Assembly: GCF_010667655.1 (NCBI RefSeq)
Contig: NZ_WHZU01000007.1
Coordinates: forward strand, 1 to 64,000
Origin: Bifidobacterium saimiriisciurei
GTDB lineage: Bacteria > Actinomycetota > Actinomycetes > Actinomycetales > Bifidobacteriaceae
Reading direction: 5' to 3'
DNA length: 64,000 nt
Position numbers and translations under genes: made by a program. Positions 32,026 through 42,695 of the stretch are shown here, in pieces (position 1 is the first letter of the stretch; the number at the start of each line of letters is the position of its first letter). The notes beneath the pieces were generated by a model, which worked only from the letters and a program-made list of their open reading frames with translations, had not been told where the DNA came from and searched no databases.

Positions 32026-33090
32026 ATGGTACGTCGCGGACCGCTGCAGCCAGGTGAAAAAGTGCAGCTCACCGATCGCAAGGGCAAGAAGATCACCATA
32101 CAGCTCGTCGCCGGTGAGGAGACCCAGACCGAGCGCGGCATGATCCGCCATGACGAGATCATCGGCGGACCCGAAGGCGCGGTGGTCGCCACCGTCACCA
32201 GCGAGGGCACGGTCGGCAGCGCCGCCGAGGCGTACCGGAGCAATCCCCGCAAACCCTGGAAGAACACGCGCAAGATCGGCGGATGGCAGTACACCGTGCT
32301 GCGCCCGAGGCTGCAGGACTTCATCCTGTCCATGCCACGAGGCGCCCAGATCATGTACCCAAAGGACATCGCGCAGGTGCTCGAGGTGTGCGACATCCGC
32401 CGCGGCATGCGCGTGCTTGAATCGGGCGGCGGCAGCGGCGCCATGAGCCTGCATCTGCTCGATGCCGTCGGCGATGAGGGATCGCTCACCACCATCGAGA
32501 TGCGTCCGGAGTTCGCCCGCGTCTGCGAGGCGAACGCCACCGTGTACTTCGGCGAACGCCCCTCATGGTGGAACCTGCTGACAGGGGACTTCGACTCCGT
32601 CGCGGCCACGCTCGGGGAGCATTCGTTCGACAGAATCTTCCTCGACATGCTCGACCCGTGGAACCGGCTTGAGCAGGCATCCCGTGTGATCGCCCCCGGC
32701 GGCGTGCTCACCTGCTACGTGACCACCACCACGCAGATGAGTCGCGTGGCCGAGGCCATGCGGGCCTCGGGACAGTGGACGGAGCCGGAGATAGGCGAGA
32801 CGCTGGAACGCGGATGGAAGGCCCAGGGCCTCGCCGTCCGTCCCAATCACGAGATGATCGGACACACCGGATTCCTCGTTACGGCACGTGCCATGGCGCC
32901 GGACGTGCAGGCCCTGCACAAGCGTCAGCGCGGCACGAAGGACACCTACACCGACATCGACGACATGACCCCCGAACAGCAGCAGGCGCGTCTCGAGGAA
33001 CTCGAGCTCCGGGACATCTCCGACCGCAAGCTGCGCAAGGTCCTCAAGGATTTGGACACGCAGGTGGCGAATATCCCCTCGGGCCTGTAA
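32026..33090 (+). CDS. trmI: tRNA (adenine58-N1)-methyltransferase TrmI
   Basis: A 354-residue SAM-dependent enzyme that makes m1A58 in the T-loop of tRNAs. The N-terminal beta-rich domain (GPLQPGEKVQLTDRKGK) and the Rossmann motif VLESGGGSGAMSLHLL are clear. MYPKDIAQVLEVCDI and FLDMLDPWN are also typical. In actinobacteria the gene usually neighbours proteasome or Mpa genes; those are absent here. ATG 32026 has GAGGAG 6 nt upstream, and longer in-frame reading is leader. Confidence 0.93.
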   Translation: MVRRGPLQPGEKVQLTDRKGKKITIQLVAGEETQTERGMIRHDEIIGGPEGAVVATVTSEGTVGSAAEAYRSNPRKPWKNTRKIGGWQYTVLRPRLQDFILSMPRGAQIMYPKDIAQVLEVCDIRRGMRVLESGGGSGAMSLHLLDAVGDEGSLTTIEMRPEFARVCEANATVYFGERPSWWNLLTGDFDSVAATLGEHSFDRIFLDMLDPWNRLEQASRVIAPGGVLTCYVTTTTQMSRVAEAMRASGQWTEPEIGETLERGWKAQGLAVRPNHEMIGHTGFLVTARAMAPDVQALHKRQRGTKDTYTDIDDMTPEQQQARLEELELRDISDRKLRKVLKDLDTQVANIPSGL

Positions 33091-33138
33091 GAATAGATTC
33101 CGGCGGGCGTTGCAGCTGCCCGCCGGAAAGGCCAGACA

Positions 33139-33696
33139 ATGGGGGTCAACCTGAACAAGGTCGCCAAGAAGGCGAACGCATACCAGTACCAGCTCATCAT
33201 CATGAGGCACGCCAAGGCGGAGTCCGGTTCATCCGGAGGGGACATCGACCGCGAACTGTCCGAGAAAGGCCGCAAGCAGGCCAAGAAGGTGGGCAAGGCC
33301 CTGGCCGCGATTTCGCTTGTACCCGACCAGATCAGCTGTTCCGGTGCCGTGCGTACCCGCCAGACGCTGGAACGCATGCTGAAGTACTTCGGCGACAAGC
33401 CGTCCGTCGACTATCGGCAGAGTCTGTACGACGGCGGCATGCAGGCCCTGTTGGACGAACTGGGGCATGTGAAGTCCGGGACAAGAAGGCTGATGATCAT
33501 CGGCCACGACCCCACCGTGTCGGTGGCCAGCCAGTGGCTGGCGTCGCCGGATTCCGACCAGGCCATGCTCAACATCCTCGGACTTGGCATGTCTCCCGCC
33601 ACGGTTGTTATCATGGGATCCGACAAGCCGTTCGAAAAATGGGGAATCAGGGACGGCAATCTCGTCGCGGTGCTCACCGCGAAGGACTGCGGCTGA
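33139..33696 (+). CDS. sixA: SixA-like histidine phosphatase
   Basis: A 185-residue protein of the histidine phosphatase (phosphoglycerate-mutase-like) superfamily. The catalytic RHA motif puts the phosphohistidine at His24 (IIMRHAKAE), and a second histidine lies in IIGHDPT near 122. SixA dephosphorylates phosphohistidine in signalling proteins; substrate choice here is not shown. It starts 48 nt after trmI with GGAAAGG upstream, so it may be co-transcribed. Confidence 0.85.
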   Translation: MGVNLNKVAKKANAYQYQLIIMRHAKAESGSSGGDIDRELSEKGRKQAKKVGKALAAISLVPDQISCSGAVRTRQTLERMLKYFGDKPSVDYRQSLYDGGMQALLDELGHVKSGTRRLMIIGHDPTVSVASQWLASPDSDQAMLNILGLGMSPATVVIMGSDKPFEKWGIRDGNLVAVLTAKDCG

Positions 33697-33898
33697 CGCC
33701 GGTCACGGCATCGACGTCATGTGTGATGCGGCCATGGTGGCCGATGGCGCCCGTCCACCATGCAAACAGGTTTCGACATAGTGGAATTCCGGTAATAAAC
33801 ACCTTTTATAGCGACATGCAAGTTCGATAGATACCATGTTCACCGATGAAATTTGCTAGTCTTTTTGCGGTTTTGACACGCTAAAAAATGGAGCATGT

Positions 33899-36199
33899 AT
33901 GAGTGAACTCACCTCTGTCATCGGATTCCCGCGCATCGGCGGCAACCGTGAGCTGAAGAAGGTCATCGAAGGCTATTGGAAGGGCAAGAACGGCATCGAC
34001 GAGGTCAAGGAGACCGCGGCCGGTCTTCGCGCCAAGCACTGGAAGCTGCAGAAGGACGCCGGAATCGACCTGATCCCGAGCAACGACTTCAGCTACTACG
34101 ACCAGATGCTCGACACCGCCATCCTGCTCGGCGCCGTCCCGCAGCGCTACAAGGACCTCGGCCTCGGCGCCGAGGACACGCTGTTCGCCATCGCCCGCGG
34201 ATACCAGGGCGACAAGGGCGACGTGACCGCCCAGCCGATGAAGAAGTGGTTCACCACGAACTACCACTACCTGGTTCCCGAGATCACCGCCGACACCGAG
34301 ATCGCCCTGACCGGCACCAAGCCGTTCGACGAGTTCAACGAGGCCAAGGAACTCGGCATCGTGACCAAGCCCGTCGTCATCGGCCCCTACACCTTCCTCA
34401 AGCTCTCCCGCGGCGCCGAGGGCGCCGACCTCGAGCTGACCGACAAGCTCGTGGCCGACACCGCCAAGGCCTACGCCGACCTGCTCGTGAAGTTCAACGA
34501 GCTCGGCGCCCAGTGGGTGCAGCTCGACGAGCCGTATCTGGTGCTCGACAAGGAGGACGGCGACCTCGACCTCTTCTCCACGCTGTATCGCACCATCCTC
34601 GCCGCCAAGGGCGACGTCAAGGTGCTGCTGCAGACCTACTTCGGCCACATCGCCGACACCTACAAGACCGCCATCGAACTCGGCTTCGACGGCATCGGCC
34701 TCGACCTCATCGAAGGCAAGGACGAGAACCTCGCCGCCCTCGAGGAGAACGGCGCCCCCGAGAACGTGACCATCTTCGCCGGCGTGATTAACGGCCGCAA
34801 CATCTGGCGCAACAACTACGCCGTGAGCCTCGGCCTGCTCGACGCCGTGAAGACCAAGGCCTCCCATGTGGCCGTCTCCACCGCCGACTCCCTGCTGCAC
34901 GTGCCGTTCAGCACCGAAGGCGAGGACAAGCTTGCCGCCGACGTGCTCAAGCACTTCGCCTTCGCCGTCGAAAAGCTCGGCGAGCTCAAGGAAGTCGCCG
35001 AGCTGGCCGAACTGGACGACGCCGCCCGCGCCGCCGACGCCAAGCTCGCCGCCAACCAGCAGCTGTTCGACGGCACCCGCGTCGCTCCCGACGCCGCCGT
35101 GCGCGACCGTGTCGCCAAGCTCACCGCCGACGAGTACGTGCGCCAGCCCGCCCGTGCCGAGCGCCAGGCCATCCAGAAGCAGGAGCTCGGCCTTCCCGAG
35201 CTTCCGACCACCACCATCGGCTCCTTCCCGCAGACCCGCGAGGTGCGTTCCACCCGTGCCAAGTTCCGCAAGGGCGAGATCAGCAAGGCCGAATACGACA
35301 AGTTCATCGCCGAGCAGATCGACGACGTGCTGAAGAAGCAGGAGGAGATCGGCCTCGACGTGCTCGTCCATGGCGAGTTCGAGCGCAACGACATGGTCGA
35401 ATACTTCGGCCAGAGCCTCAACGGCTTCCTCTTCACCAAGAACGCCTGGGTGCAGTCCTACGGCACCCGCTGCGTCAAGCCCCCGATCGTCTGGGGCGAC
35501 GTCTCCCGCGCCAATCCCATCACCGTGGAATGGAGCTCGTACGCGCAGTCCAAGACCGACCATGTGGTCAAGGGCATGCTCACCGGTCCGGTGACCATCC
35601 TCAACTGGTCCTGGCCGCGCGAGGACATCACGCATGAGGCGCAGACCACGCAGCTCGCCCTCGCCATCCGCGACGAGGTGCTCGACCTCGAGGCCGCCGG
35701 CATCAAGGTCATCCAGATCGATGAGGCCGCACTGCGCGAGAAGCTGCCGGTCCGCCGTTCCGACTGGCATGTGAAGTACCTCGACTGGGCCGTTCCGGCC
35801 TTCCGCCTGGTGCATTCCGCCGTCAAGCCGGGCACGCAGATCCATACCCACATGTGCTACTCGGAGTTCAACGACATCATCCGCGACATCGACGCCATGG
35901 ACGCCGACGTCATCTCCTTCGAGGCCTCCCGCGGCGACCTCGTGGTGCTCGACGCCATCCACGACGCCAACTTCGAGACCGAGGCGGGCCCCGGCGTCTA
36001 CGACATCCACAGCCCGCGCATCCCGTCCGAGGACGAGATCGTGGACCGCATCCACGAGATTCTCAAGAAGATGGATGTGAACAAGGTCTGGATCAACCCC
36101 GACTGCGGTCTGAAGACCCGCGGCAACGCCGAGACCTGGCCGAGCCTCGAGCACATGGTCGCCGCCACGAAGAAGGTCCGCGCCGAACTCGCCAAGTAG
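33899..36199 (+). CDS. metE: Cobalamin-independent methionine synthase
   Basis: A 766-residue MetE, which transfers the methyl group of 5-methyl-tetrahydropteroyl-triglutamate to homocysteine. N-terminal [16 protein letters not shown] binds folate. The zinc ligands are in THMCYSEF near 650 and DCGLKTRG near 735. Full length for the family. The 200-nt region before it is AT-rich but shows no SAM or other riboswitch fold I can recognise. GGAG lies 5 nt before the ATG. It is followed by a terminator and then metF, which supplies the methyl donor. Confidence 0.97.
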   Translation: MSELTSVIGFPRIGGNRELKKVIEGYWKGKNGIDEVKETAAGLRAKHWKLQKDAGIDLIPSNDFSYYDQMLDTAILLGAVPQRYKDLGLGAEDTLFAIARGYQGDKGDVTAQPMKKWFTTNYHYLVPEITADTEIALTGTKPFDEFNEAKELGIVTKPVVIGPYTFLKLSRGAEGADLELTDKLVADTAKAYADLLVKFNELGAQWVQLDEPYLVLDKEDGDLDLFSTLYRTILAAKGDVKVLLQTYFGHIADTYKTAIELGFDGIGLDLIEGKDENLAALEENGAPENVTIFAGVINGRNIWRNNYAVSLGLLDAVKTKASHVAVSTADSLLHVPFSTEGEDKLAADVLKHFAFAVEKLGELKEVAELAELDDAARAADAKLAANQQLFDGTRVAPDAAVRDRVAKLTADEYVRQPARAERQAIQKQELGLPELPTTTIGSFPQTREVRSTRAKFRKGEISKAEYDKFIAEQIDDVLKKQEEIGLDVLVHGEFERNDMVEYFGQSLNGFLFTKNAWVQSYGTRCVKPPIVWGDVSRANPITVEWSSYAQSKTDHVVKGMLTGPVTILNWSWPREDITHEAQTTQLALAIRDEVLDLEAAGIKVIQIDEAALREKLPVRRSDWHVKYLDWAVPAFRLVHSAVKPGTQIHTHMCYSEFNDIIRDIDAMDADVISFEASRGDLVVLDAIHDANFETEAGPGVYDIHSPRIPSEDEIVDRIHEILKKMDVNKVWINPDCGLKTRGNAETWPSLEHMVAATKKVRAELAK

Positions 36200-36232
36200 T
36201 CCGACGTGGATTCCCTCGCGATATGACCACAT

Positions 36233-36266
36233 GATGGGGGCGAAACCCTTGAGTTTCGCCCCCATC
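36233..36266 (+). terminator. Terminator between metE and metF
   Basis: A perfect 14-bp stem (36233-36246 with 36253-36266), 6-nt loop, followed by GTTGTTT. It may let metF be transcribed at a lower level or from its own start. Confidence 0.75.
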
Positions 36267-36312
36267 GTTGTTTCGGCATAGCATCAGCCGTCAAGACAAG
36301 AAGGATCATCCC

Positions 36313-37161
36313 ATGCATTCCCCGCAGTTTTCCCTTGAGGTCTTTCCCCCGAAGCGCAACGCCCCGGTGGGAACCATCTACGACACCCTTGACGGGCTCG
36401 AAGGCGTGAACCCCGATTTCATCTCCGTCACCTATGGCCACGGCACCCATTCCGACCGTACCGCCACGGCAAGGATAGCCAATACGGTCCGCTCCGAGTA
36501 CGGCATCCCCACGGTGGCCCATCTCACCGCACTCTACTCCGACAAGGACGTCGTCGACCAGGCCCTCGATATGTTCGACGCCGCCGGCGTATTCGGCGTG
36601 CTCGCCTTGCGCGGCGATGTGATCGAGGGGCAGCGAGAGGTCGGCGTCTTCGAACATGCCAGCGACCTCGTGTCCTACATCCGCGACCGTCGTCCGAACC
36701 TGAAGATCTTCGGCGCCTGCTACCCGGAGGGGCACATCGAATGCCCCTCGCTGGATGAAGACATCCGCAACCTGAAGATCAAGGTGGACGCCGGCGCCAC
36801 CAACCTCATCTCCCAGCTGTTCTACGACAACGAGGACTTCCTCCGTTTCGTGGACAAGGCCCGGGCCGCCGGCATCGACGTGCCCATCGAGGCCGGCATC
36901 ATGCCGGTCACCAGCGCGAAGTCCGTGCGCAACATGGCGGTCAAGAACGCCACGATCATCCCTCGGCAGCTTGAGGCGATGCTGGAGAAGTGGGGCGACG
37001 ACCGCGAATCGCTGCGCCGCGCCGGCATCATCTACGCCTCGCAGCAGATCAACGACCTGGTGGCCCAAGGCGTCGACGGCATCCACCTGTATACGATGAA
37101 CCATCCCGGAACCACGCGTCGTATCTGGCGCAACGTGGCCCCGCTCTTCCAGGAGGGCTGA
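36313..37161 (+). CDS. metF: Methylenetetrahydrofolate reductase
   Basis: A 282-residue FAD enzyme that makes 5-methyl-THF for MetE. SLEVFPPK at the N-terminus carries the conserved active-site glutamate. FISVTYGHGT, TNLISQLFYDNEDF and MPVTSAKSVRNM are family motifs. ATG 36313 has AAGAAGGA 7 nt upstream. The metE-metF order fits a methyl-donor unit. Confidence 0.95.
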   Translation: MHSPQFSLEVFPPKRNAPVGTIYDTLDGLEGVNPDFISVTYGHGTHSDRTATARIANTVRSEYGIPTVAHLTALYSDKDVVDQALDMFDAAGVFGVLALRGDVIEGQREVGVFEHASDLVSYIRDRRPNLKIFGACYPEGHIECPSLDEDIRNLKIKVDAGATNLISQLFYDNEDFLRFVDKARAAGIDVPIEAGIMPVTSAKSVRNMAVKNATIIPRQLEAMLEKWGDDRESLRRAGIIYASQQINDLVAQGVDGIHLYTMNHPGTTRRIWRNVAPLFQEG

Positions 37162-37193
37162 TGTCCATGCCGGGGGAGCGGCCCCCGGCGCTG

Positions 37194-37199
37194 TACAAT
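37194..37199 (+). promoter_or_regulatory. -10 of glnE (possible leaderless mRNA)
   Basis: TACAAT (5 of 6 consensus) ends 7 nt before the glnE ATG at 37207, with no ribosome binding site between them. A start at the ATG is expected. The -35 region is GC-rich and weak. Confidence 0.5.
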
Positions 37200-37206
37200 T
37201 GGCAGA

Positions 37207-40200
37207 ATGGACAAGGAAACCTCACGCGTATCGCTGCGCGAACTCATCCGGGCAGGCATGGCCAATCTCGAGACGGCGCAGAAGCTGTTCGCCTCACTGT
37301 CCGAGCTTGGCGTCGAAGGATACTATCGGTCCGAACTGCTGGGGGCGCTTTCCCAGGCCGATGACCCCGACACCGCCCTACGGCACATCACCGAGCTGGC
37401 GAACCGCGTCCATGACGAAGGCGAACCCATCGAATCCCTGTTCTCCGGTCTTGACGGTTTCTCGCGTCTCGTGGCGGTGCTCGGCGCCTCCGATGAGATC
37501 GGGCGTCTCATGCTGTCGCGTCCCATGCTGATCAAGGCGGTCACGGGCGAGGAATACGAGTCCCATCTGTGGAACCATGACCAGCGCAGGGCGGCGATCC
37601 TCCGGCGCATCGGCGCCGATCCGGCCTCCGATGCGCCGGCAAGCACACTGTCGCTTGCCGAATCCACCACGGAACTGCGTCGCTGCTACCGCGAGCAGCT
37701 CGCCGCCATCATGGCCAGGGACGTCACCGCCGACGATCCGCTGACCATCCAGCCGGCCATCAGCCGAAATCTCTCCGACCTTGCCGACGCGGCGCTCGAG
37801 GGCGCACTGGCCATCGCACGGCGCGAGGTGCCCGATAGCAGCCGATGCCGGTTCGCCATCATCGGCATGGGCAAGCTTGGCGCCCGCGAACTCAACTACG
37901 TCTCCGACGTGGACCTCATCTACGTGGTCGAACCGGCCGACGACGGGCTCGGCCATGAGCAACTCATCCGCATCGGCACCAGACTCGGCGTGACCCTGCA
38001 GAAGGTATGCCAGTCCGTGGTCATGGGCGTGGCCGAACCGACGCTGTGGCAGATCGACGGCGGCCTGCGCCCCGAAGGCAAGGACGGCCCGCTGGTGCGA
38101 ACCCTGGACTCGCATATGGGCTACTACGACAAATGGGCGGAAAGCTGGGAATTCCAGGCCCTGCTCAAGGCGCGCCCGGTCGCGGGCGACCCGCAGCTCG
38201 GCCGGGAATACTATGACAGGACCCGCCCTCTGGTCTGGAGCGCGTCGAAGCGTGACAACTTCGTCTACGACTGCCAGCAGATGCGCAAACGCGTGGAGGA
38301 CCTCATCCCCAAGCCGCAGAAGGACCGAGAGATCAAACTTGGTCGCGGAGGCCTGCGCGACGTGGAGTTCACCGTGCAGATGCTGCAGCTGGTGCACGGC
38401 CGCACCGACGAGGCGCTGCGCACCGCATCCACGCTGGACTCACTGCAGGCGCTGGCCGCCGGCGGATACGTCTCGCGCAAACAGGCCGCCAAGCTGGCGG
38501 CCGACTACGGATTCGAGCGCGTGCTCGAGCACCGGCAGCAGATGTGGGCGCTCAAGCGCACCCACCTGTTCCCCGACCTGGGGCGGGGCAACGAGGGCGG
38601 CATCGAGTCGCAACGGCAGCTCGACAAAGACTTCATCAACTCCAGCGCCGAACTGCGCAGGCTCGCTCGCGCACTGGGCACCCACCCCGACGAACTGATC
38701 GAACGCTTCGACGCCACGCGCCGCGAAGTCCGCCAGCTGCATCTGGACATCTACTTCCGTCCGATGCTGCCGAACATCGCCACCCTGGGCGAAGGCGAGA
38801 TCAGCCTGAGCCCGGAGGCCACCAAGGAGCGTTTCGCGTCCATCGGCTTCGGGGACCCGGAGAACGCCATGCGGCACGTGCAGGCGCTCACCGAGGGCAT
38901 CAGCCGATCGGCGAAGATCAACCGCATCATCCTGCCGGCCGTGCTGCAATGGCTTGGCGACGGACAGAACCCCGACATGGGTCTGCTGGCATGGCGCAAA
39001 CTCGAGGAGAACTTCGGACAAGGCAGCGACTACCTCGGATTTCTGCGAGACTCCTCGTCCGCGGGCCAGCGACTATGCCACATCCTGTCGAACTCACGGT
39101 ATCTCGGCGACGCCATGAACAAATCCATGGAATCGGTCACCTGGCTCGGCCACGACGAGGAGATGCAGCCGCGTTCCCGCCAAAGCCTGGACATCCAGTG
39201 CCATGCGGCGCGTATGCGGTTCCCCGACCGTGTCAACGACTTCGCCACGCTGCTGCGCTCGCTGCGTCGTCATGAGATCGAACGCATCGGACTCGGATGG
39301 ATGAGCGGCGTCATCGCCGATGGCGACTGTCTCGAGGCCATGACCGTCGTCTACGACGCCCTGCTGGATAGCGCTCTCGACTGGTCCATCGACCACCAAT
39401 GCCGTGAGCAGGGGCTGGATCAGCCGGCCGCAAGGCTCGCCGTCATCGGCATGGGGCGATACGGCGGCAGGGAGGTGAACTTCAGCTCCGACGCCGACGT
39501 CATCATCATCTACCGTCCGAACGGTTCGGCGGAGGACCGTCAGGCGTTCACCTTCGCCAAGGCCGTGGTCGACGATCTGCGCAGGATCCTCATGGGACCG
39601 GTCTCGATGGAGAACAAGATCGAGCTCGATCTCGATCTGCGTCCCGAAGGCAAGAACGGCCCGTTGGTCCGCTCCTACGAATCCTGCCGGGAATACTACT
39701 CCTCATGGGCAAGCACATGGGAACATCAGGCGCTGCTGCGTGCACGATACGCCGCCGGCGACGAACGGCTCGCCCACGACTTCCTCACCCTGCTCGCGAA
39801 CCCGCTGCGATATCCCGACCAGCCGCTTTCCGAGGCGCAGATCAAGGACATCCGCAGGCTCAAGGCGCGTGTGGAGGCGGAGCGTCTGCCCCGAGGCGTC
39901 CGGCGCGAACGTCATCTCAAGCTCGGCAAGGGAGGCCTGTCCGACGTGGAATGGACCGTGCAGCTGCTGCAGCTGCAGAAGGCCCACGACCATCCCGAAC
40001 TGCAGTGCGTCTCCACGATGCCGGCCCTCGACAGGCTCGAGGAGCTGGGGGAGATCGACCATGACGACGCCGCGATACTGCGCCAGGCATGGACCATGGC
40101 CACGAATGCCCGCAACGCGAACTACCTGTGGTCGGGGAGGGCCAACCGCGCCGACGTGCTTCCCGACGACACCTATTCGCTCGGCGGCATCGCGGCGGTG

Positions 40201-40314
40201 CTCAAGGAGCCCGCGCACCGCGGCCAGGCGTTCGAGAACGAGCTGCTCGGCATCATGCGCAAATGTCGTCTCGTAACCGACAGGCTGTTCTACGGCAAGG
40301 ACGAGGAAGCCTGA
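37207..40314 (+). CDS. glnE: Bifunctional glutamine-synthetase adenylyltransferase / adenylyl-removing enzyme
   Basis: A 1035-residue protein that switches glutamine synthetase off and on by adding or removing AMP on a tyrosine. Two nucleotidyltransferase domains each have the GMG-x-GxRE-N-SDxD motif: GMGKLGARELNYVSDVDL near 220 and GMGRYGGREVNFSSDAD near 748. Each is followed by the helical domain motif (LGRGGLRDVEF and LGKGGLSDVEW). Length fits actinobacterial GlnE. There is no ribosome binding site before the ATG. It works with the nitrogen assimilation genes gltBD in the same window. The JetA gene starts 55 nt later. Confidence 0.95.
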   Translation: MDKETSRVSLRELIRAGMANLETAQKLFASLSELGVEGYYRSELLGALSQADDPDTALRHITELANRVHDEGEPIESLFSGLDGFSRLVAVLGASDEIGRLMLSRPMLIKAVTGEEYESHLWNHDQRRAAILRRIGADPASDAPASTLSLAESTTELRRCYREQLAAIMARDVTADDPLTIQPAISRNLSDLADAALEGALAIARREVPDSSRCRFAIIGMGKLGARELNYVSDVDLIYVVEPADDGLGHEQLIRIGTRLGVTLQKVCQSVVMGVAEPTLWQIDGGLRPEGKDGPLVRTLDSHMGYYDKWAESWEFQALLKARPVAGDPQLGREYYDRTRPLVWSASKRDNFVYDCQQMRKRVEDLIPKPQKDREIKLGRGGLRDVEFTVQMLQLVHGRTDEALRTASTLDSLQALAAGGYVSRKQAAKLAADYGFERVLEHRQQMWALKRTHLFPDLGRGNEGGIESQRQLDKDFINSSAELRRLARALGTHPDELIERFDATRREVRQLHLDIYFRPMLPNIATLGEGEISLSPEATKERFASIGFGDPENAMRHVQALTEGISRSAKINRIILPAVLQWLGDGQNPDMGLLAWRKLEENFGQGSDYLGFLRDSSSAGQRLCHILSNSRYLGDAMNKSMESVTWLGHDEEMQPRSRQSLDIQCHAARMRFPDRVNDFATLLRSLRRHEIERIGLGWMSGVIADGDCLEAMTVVYDALLDSALDWSIDHQCREQGLDQPAARLAVIGMGRYGGREVNFSSDADVIIIYRPNGSAEDRQAFTFAKAVVDDLRRILMGPVSMENKIELDLDLRPEGKNGPLVRSYESCREYYSSWASTWEHQALLRARYAAGDERLAHDFLTLLANPLRYPDQPLSEAQIKDIRRLKARVEAERLPRGVRRERHLKLGKGGLSDVEWTVQLLQLQKAHDHPELQCVSTMPALDRLEELGEIDHDDAAILRQAWTMATNARNANYLWSGRANRADVLPDDTYSLGGIAAVLKEPAHRGQAFENELLGIMRKCRLVTDRLFYGKDEEA

Positions 40315-40368
40315 TCGCAACGGCATCCGCATGGCCGACATGTTGAACGAGAATGAAAGAGGTTGAAT

Positions 40369-41886
40369 TTGGCCGACGTCCGTCAGGAGATGGAAAGGCT
40401 CAGGCCGGTCTATGAGACCGGGGTGCTGCGTCTGCTTCTGCGCCAGCACTCCATGATGTACGTGGCGCTGCTCCGCGCGGCGTTCGAACCGCTCACCGGT
40501 GAGCTGCCTCGTGAGATCCTCGAAGACCGCTTCGCACAGGGGCTGTCGGGGCTCATCGAAACCGGCGAATACACGCTGAGGGACGACCAGACGCTTTCCG
40601 ACGCCGCCCATCAGATACTCGTCGAGCTCACCCGTGAAGGCGACGGCGACTACGCCTGGCTGGCGAACTCGCTCGACATCGTCTCGCACCGGTTCCTGTA
40701 CAGGCTCACGGCCAGGGCGCACCGGGCCATCGACGCGCTCTCCCGCCTGGAGGACGACACCCAGGTGCTTTCCGGGGCCCAGGCGAACTCCATCATCATG
40801 GAGGTCGAGCATGCCCGCATGCGGCTGACCGCCGATCCGAAGAAACGAGTCGAGCTGCTCAACGCGGAGATAGAGGAACGCCGAAGGGAAATCGAGCAGA
40901 TCGAGCACGGCGGATCCGATGAGACCCTTTCGCAGGACCAGGTGGCGGACATCATCGGCGTGCTGCACAACACGCTGCGCGGCGTACCCGTCGACCTCAA
41001 GGAACTGGCGCTGTCCGAACGGGACAACGGCGACGCCCTGCGCCGGCGCATGCAGGCCGGCGCCATGTCGGTCGAAGACATACTCTCCCTGTATCACGAC
41101 GACTACCGCAAGTCGTTCCGTGAATCGGACAGCGGCCGCCGGTTCGCCGATGCATTCCAGGTCATCGTGACCGAAGAGGGACGCCACCAGATCGACGACG
41201 CCATACGAGACATCGCGCGGACCCCGTATCTGGCCGGCGACTCCGCCGTGCTGCTCAACCAGATCAAGGCCGAACTCTCCCTCATCTACGACGGCATCGA
41301 GGACGTGAGACGTCAGATGAGGCTTTCGGACGAAGCCGTCAGCAGGCTGGTGCGCCAACAGACCGATACGAGATACCGCACCATGCTCGGCACCTTGAAC
41401 CGCCTCTTCGCCAAGCTCAACGCCGAGGCGAAGGCCCGCCCCGACGACACGAACCAGCCCTATGACACCAACGTCGCCACGGTCCGCCTGGGACGTCTCC
41501 CATTGCGGCCGGCACGGCCATTGACCTATACGTCGCCGCCCGGCCTCGACGACTCCTCCGACACCATGCCGCAGCATATCGAAGCCCCCGATCTGCAGGC
41601 CATGGTCGAGGTCGGCGGCCCACGGCTCCGCCGCATGGTGGAGCTCATCTGCCGAAACCCGGTCATGCGGGGCGAATACGTGGACATGGCGGCAAGCTTC
41701 AACCTCCTGCCGGCCGACGAGCGAAGGGAAAGCGAGCTCGTGGGATTCCTCGGAGGCCTGCAGACCAGTACCGGCCCCCGGGTGACATGGCACTGCATAT
41801 CGCTGTCCGGCGGGGAGCGGCAATGGCATACGCGGCCGCTGCTGGCCGACATGAAGACCCTGGACGACATCGTGGAGGAAGGATGA
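40369..41886 (+). CDS. jetA: Wadjet protein JetA / MksF-like kleisin (DUF3375)
   Basis: A 505-residue DUF3375-type protein, the kleisin subunit of Wadjet/MksBEF SMC complexes. Seen: an N-terminal helical part ([20 protein letters not shown]), [17 protein letters not shown], and [27 protein letters not shown], the family's coiled-coil stretch. In known systems it links JetC heads with JetB. TTG 40369 is preferred: GAAAGAGGT lies 5 nt upstream; TTG 40363 would lie inside that site. Its stop overlaps the jetB start by 4 nt (ATGA). The family call rests on fold-level patterns, not a search. Confidence 0.82.
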   Translation: MADVRQEMERLRPVYETGVLRLLLRQHSMMYVALLRAAFEPLTGELPREILEDRFAQGLSGLIETGEYTLRDDQTLSDAAHQILVELTREGDGDYAWLANSLDIVSHRFLYRLTARAHRAIDALSRLEDDTQVLSGAQANSIIMEVEHARMRLTADPKKRVELLNAEIEERRREIEQIEHGGSDETLSQDQVADIIGVLHNTLRGVPVDLKELALSERDNGDALRRRMQAGAMSVEDILSLYHDDYRKSFRESDSGRRFADAFQVIVTEEGRHQIDDAIRDIARTPYLAGDSAVLLNQIKAELSLIYDGIEDVRRQMRLSDEAVSRLVRQQTDTRYRTMLGTLNRLFAKLNAEAKARPDDTNQPYDTNVATVRLGRLPLRPARPLTYTSPPGLDDSSDTMPQHIEAPDLQAMVEVGGPRLRRMVELICRNPVMRGEYVDMAASFNLLPADERRESELVGFLGGLQTSTGPRVTWHCISLSGGERQWHTRPLLADMKTLDDIVEEG

Positions 41887-42695
41887 ACATGGCACGGAAC
41901 GGAAACGACATGGGCGGCGCCCCCAAGGATGTCCCTGCGGACGATGCCACGGCCGGCGATGCCAAGTCCGATGAGTTCATGGCGACGATGAACCCCCATG
42001 CATTGTTCGAAGGAGACACCGGCGACATGTGCGCCGACGCGCGTATCGCGGCCATCGCGCTCAAACGCGACCGCTATATCACCGGCGACCTCTACGACCT
42101 GGTGCTCGACAACCGCGAGGATGTCGTGCGCTCGCTGAACAACGACATGCTCGAGCTCGTCGTGAACCGGCATTACCACATCATGTACGCCACTCCGGTG
42201 AGCGAATCCGACGTGTCCATGCGCGCACTCAAGACCCGTGCCAGCCTCACCCGCGAGGAGGCCGCCACACTCGCATACCTGCGCATACGCGTGCTCGAAT
42301 ACGAGAACACCCGCACGGAGCCGGACGGATGGATCGTCGGCTTCGAGGAGATCCGCAACGCGCTGACCACCGGGGCCGGCTACCTGGCCTCGCGCAACGA
42401 CGAGGAGGGCGTGCTGAAGAAGATAGCCGCCACGGTTTCGGCCCTGACCACCTACGGGTACCTGTCCAGGAACGACGACGATGAACGCATGTACACGATC
42501 ACTCCACTGGTGCCCGTGGTGCTGGACCGGCGCCTCGCCGAGACATGGCTGGGCGCGGACGTCGAGACGCAGGACGAGACGTCGGAGCACGACTCCGCGC
42601 CGGATGCGGACGAAAGCGCCGCCATGCACGACGACGCCATGGACGTCGGAGCCATCGTCGAAGACGGTTCCGCGGATATCGAGGAGGGACGATGA
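41883..42695 (+). CDS. jetB: Wadjet protein JetB / MksE-like (DUF4194)
   Basis: A 270-residue DUF4194 protein, the winged-helix KITE subunit that bridges kleisin and SMC. Core: [19 protein letters not shown], a long helical region, then [20 protein letters not shown] and a winged-helix-like end ([20 protein letters not shown]). The last ~45 residues are acidic and low in complexity. ATG 41883 overlaps the jetA stop by 4 nt and has GGAGGAAGG upstream. An in-frame start earlier (41787) would lie inside jetA and is rejected. Its stop again overlaps the jetC start. Confidence 0.82.
   Translation: MNMARNGNDMGGAPKDVPADDATAGDAKSDEFMATMNPHALFEGDTGDMCADARIAAIALKRDRYITGDLYDLVLDNREDVVRSLNNDMLELVVNRHYHIMYATPVSESDVSMRALKTRASLTREEAATLAYLRIRVLEYENTRTEPDGWIVGFEEIRNALTTGAGYLASRNDEEGVLKKIAATVSALTTYGYLSRNDDDERMYTITPLVPVVLDRRLAETWLGADVETQDETSEHDSAPDADESAAMHDDAMDVGAIVEDGSADIEEGR

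Noticed and set aside
33697-33898. SAM or cobalamin riboswitch upstream of metE
   Set aside because: The region is AT-rich, but no conserved riboswitch core or terminator/antiterminator pair could be recognised.
33881-36265. A 794-codon open frame antisense to metE
   Set aside because: Shadow of metE with G/V/D-rich low complexity and no domain.
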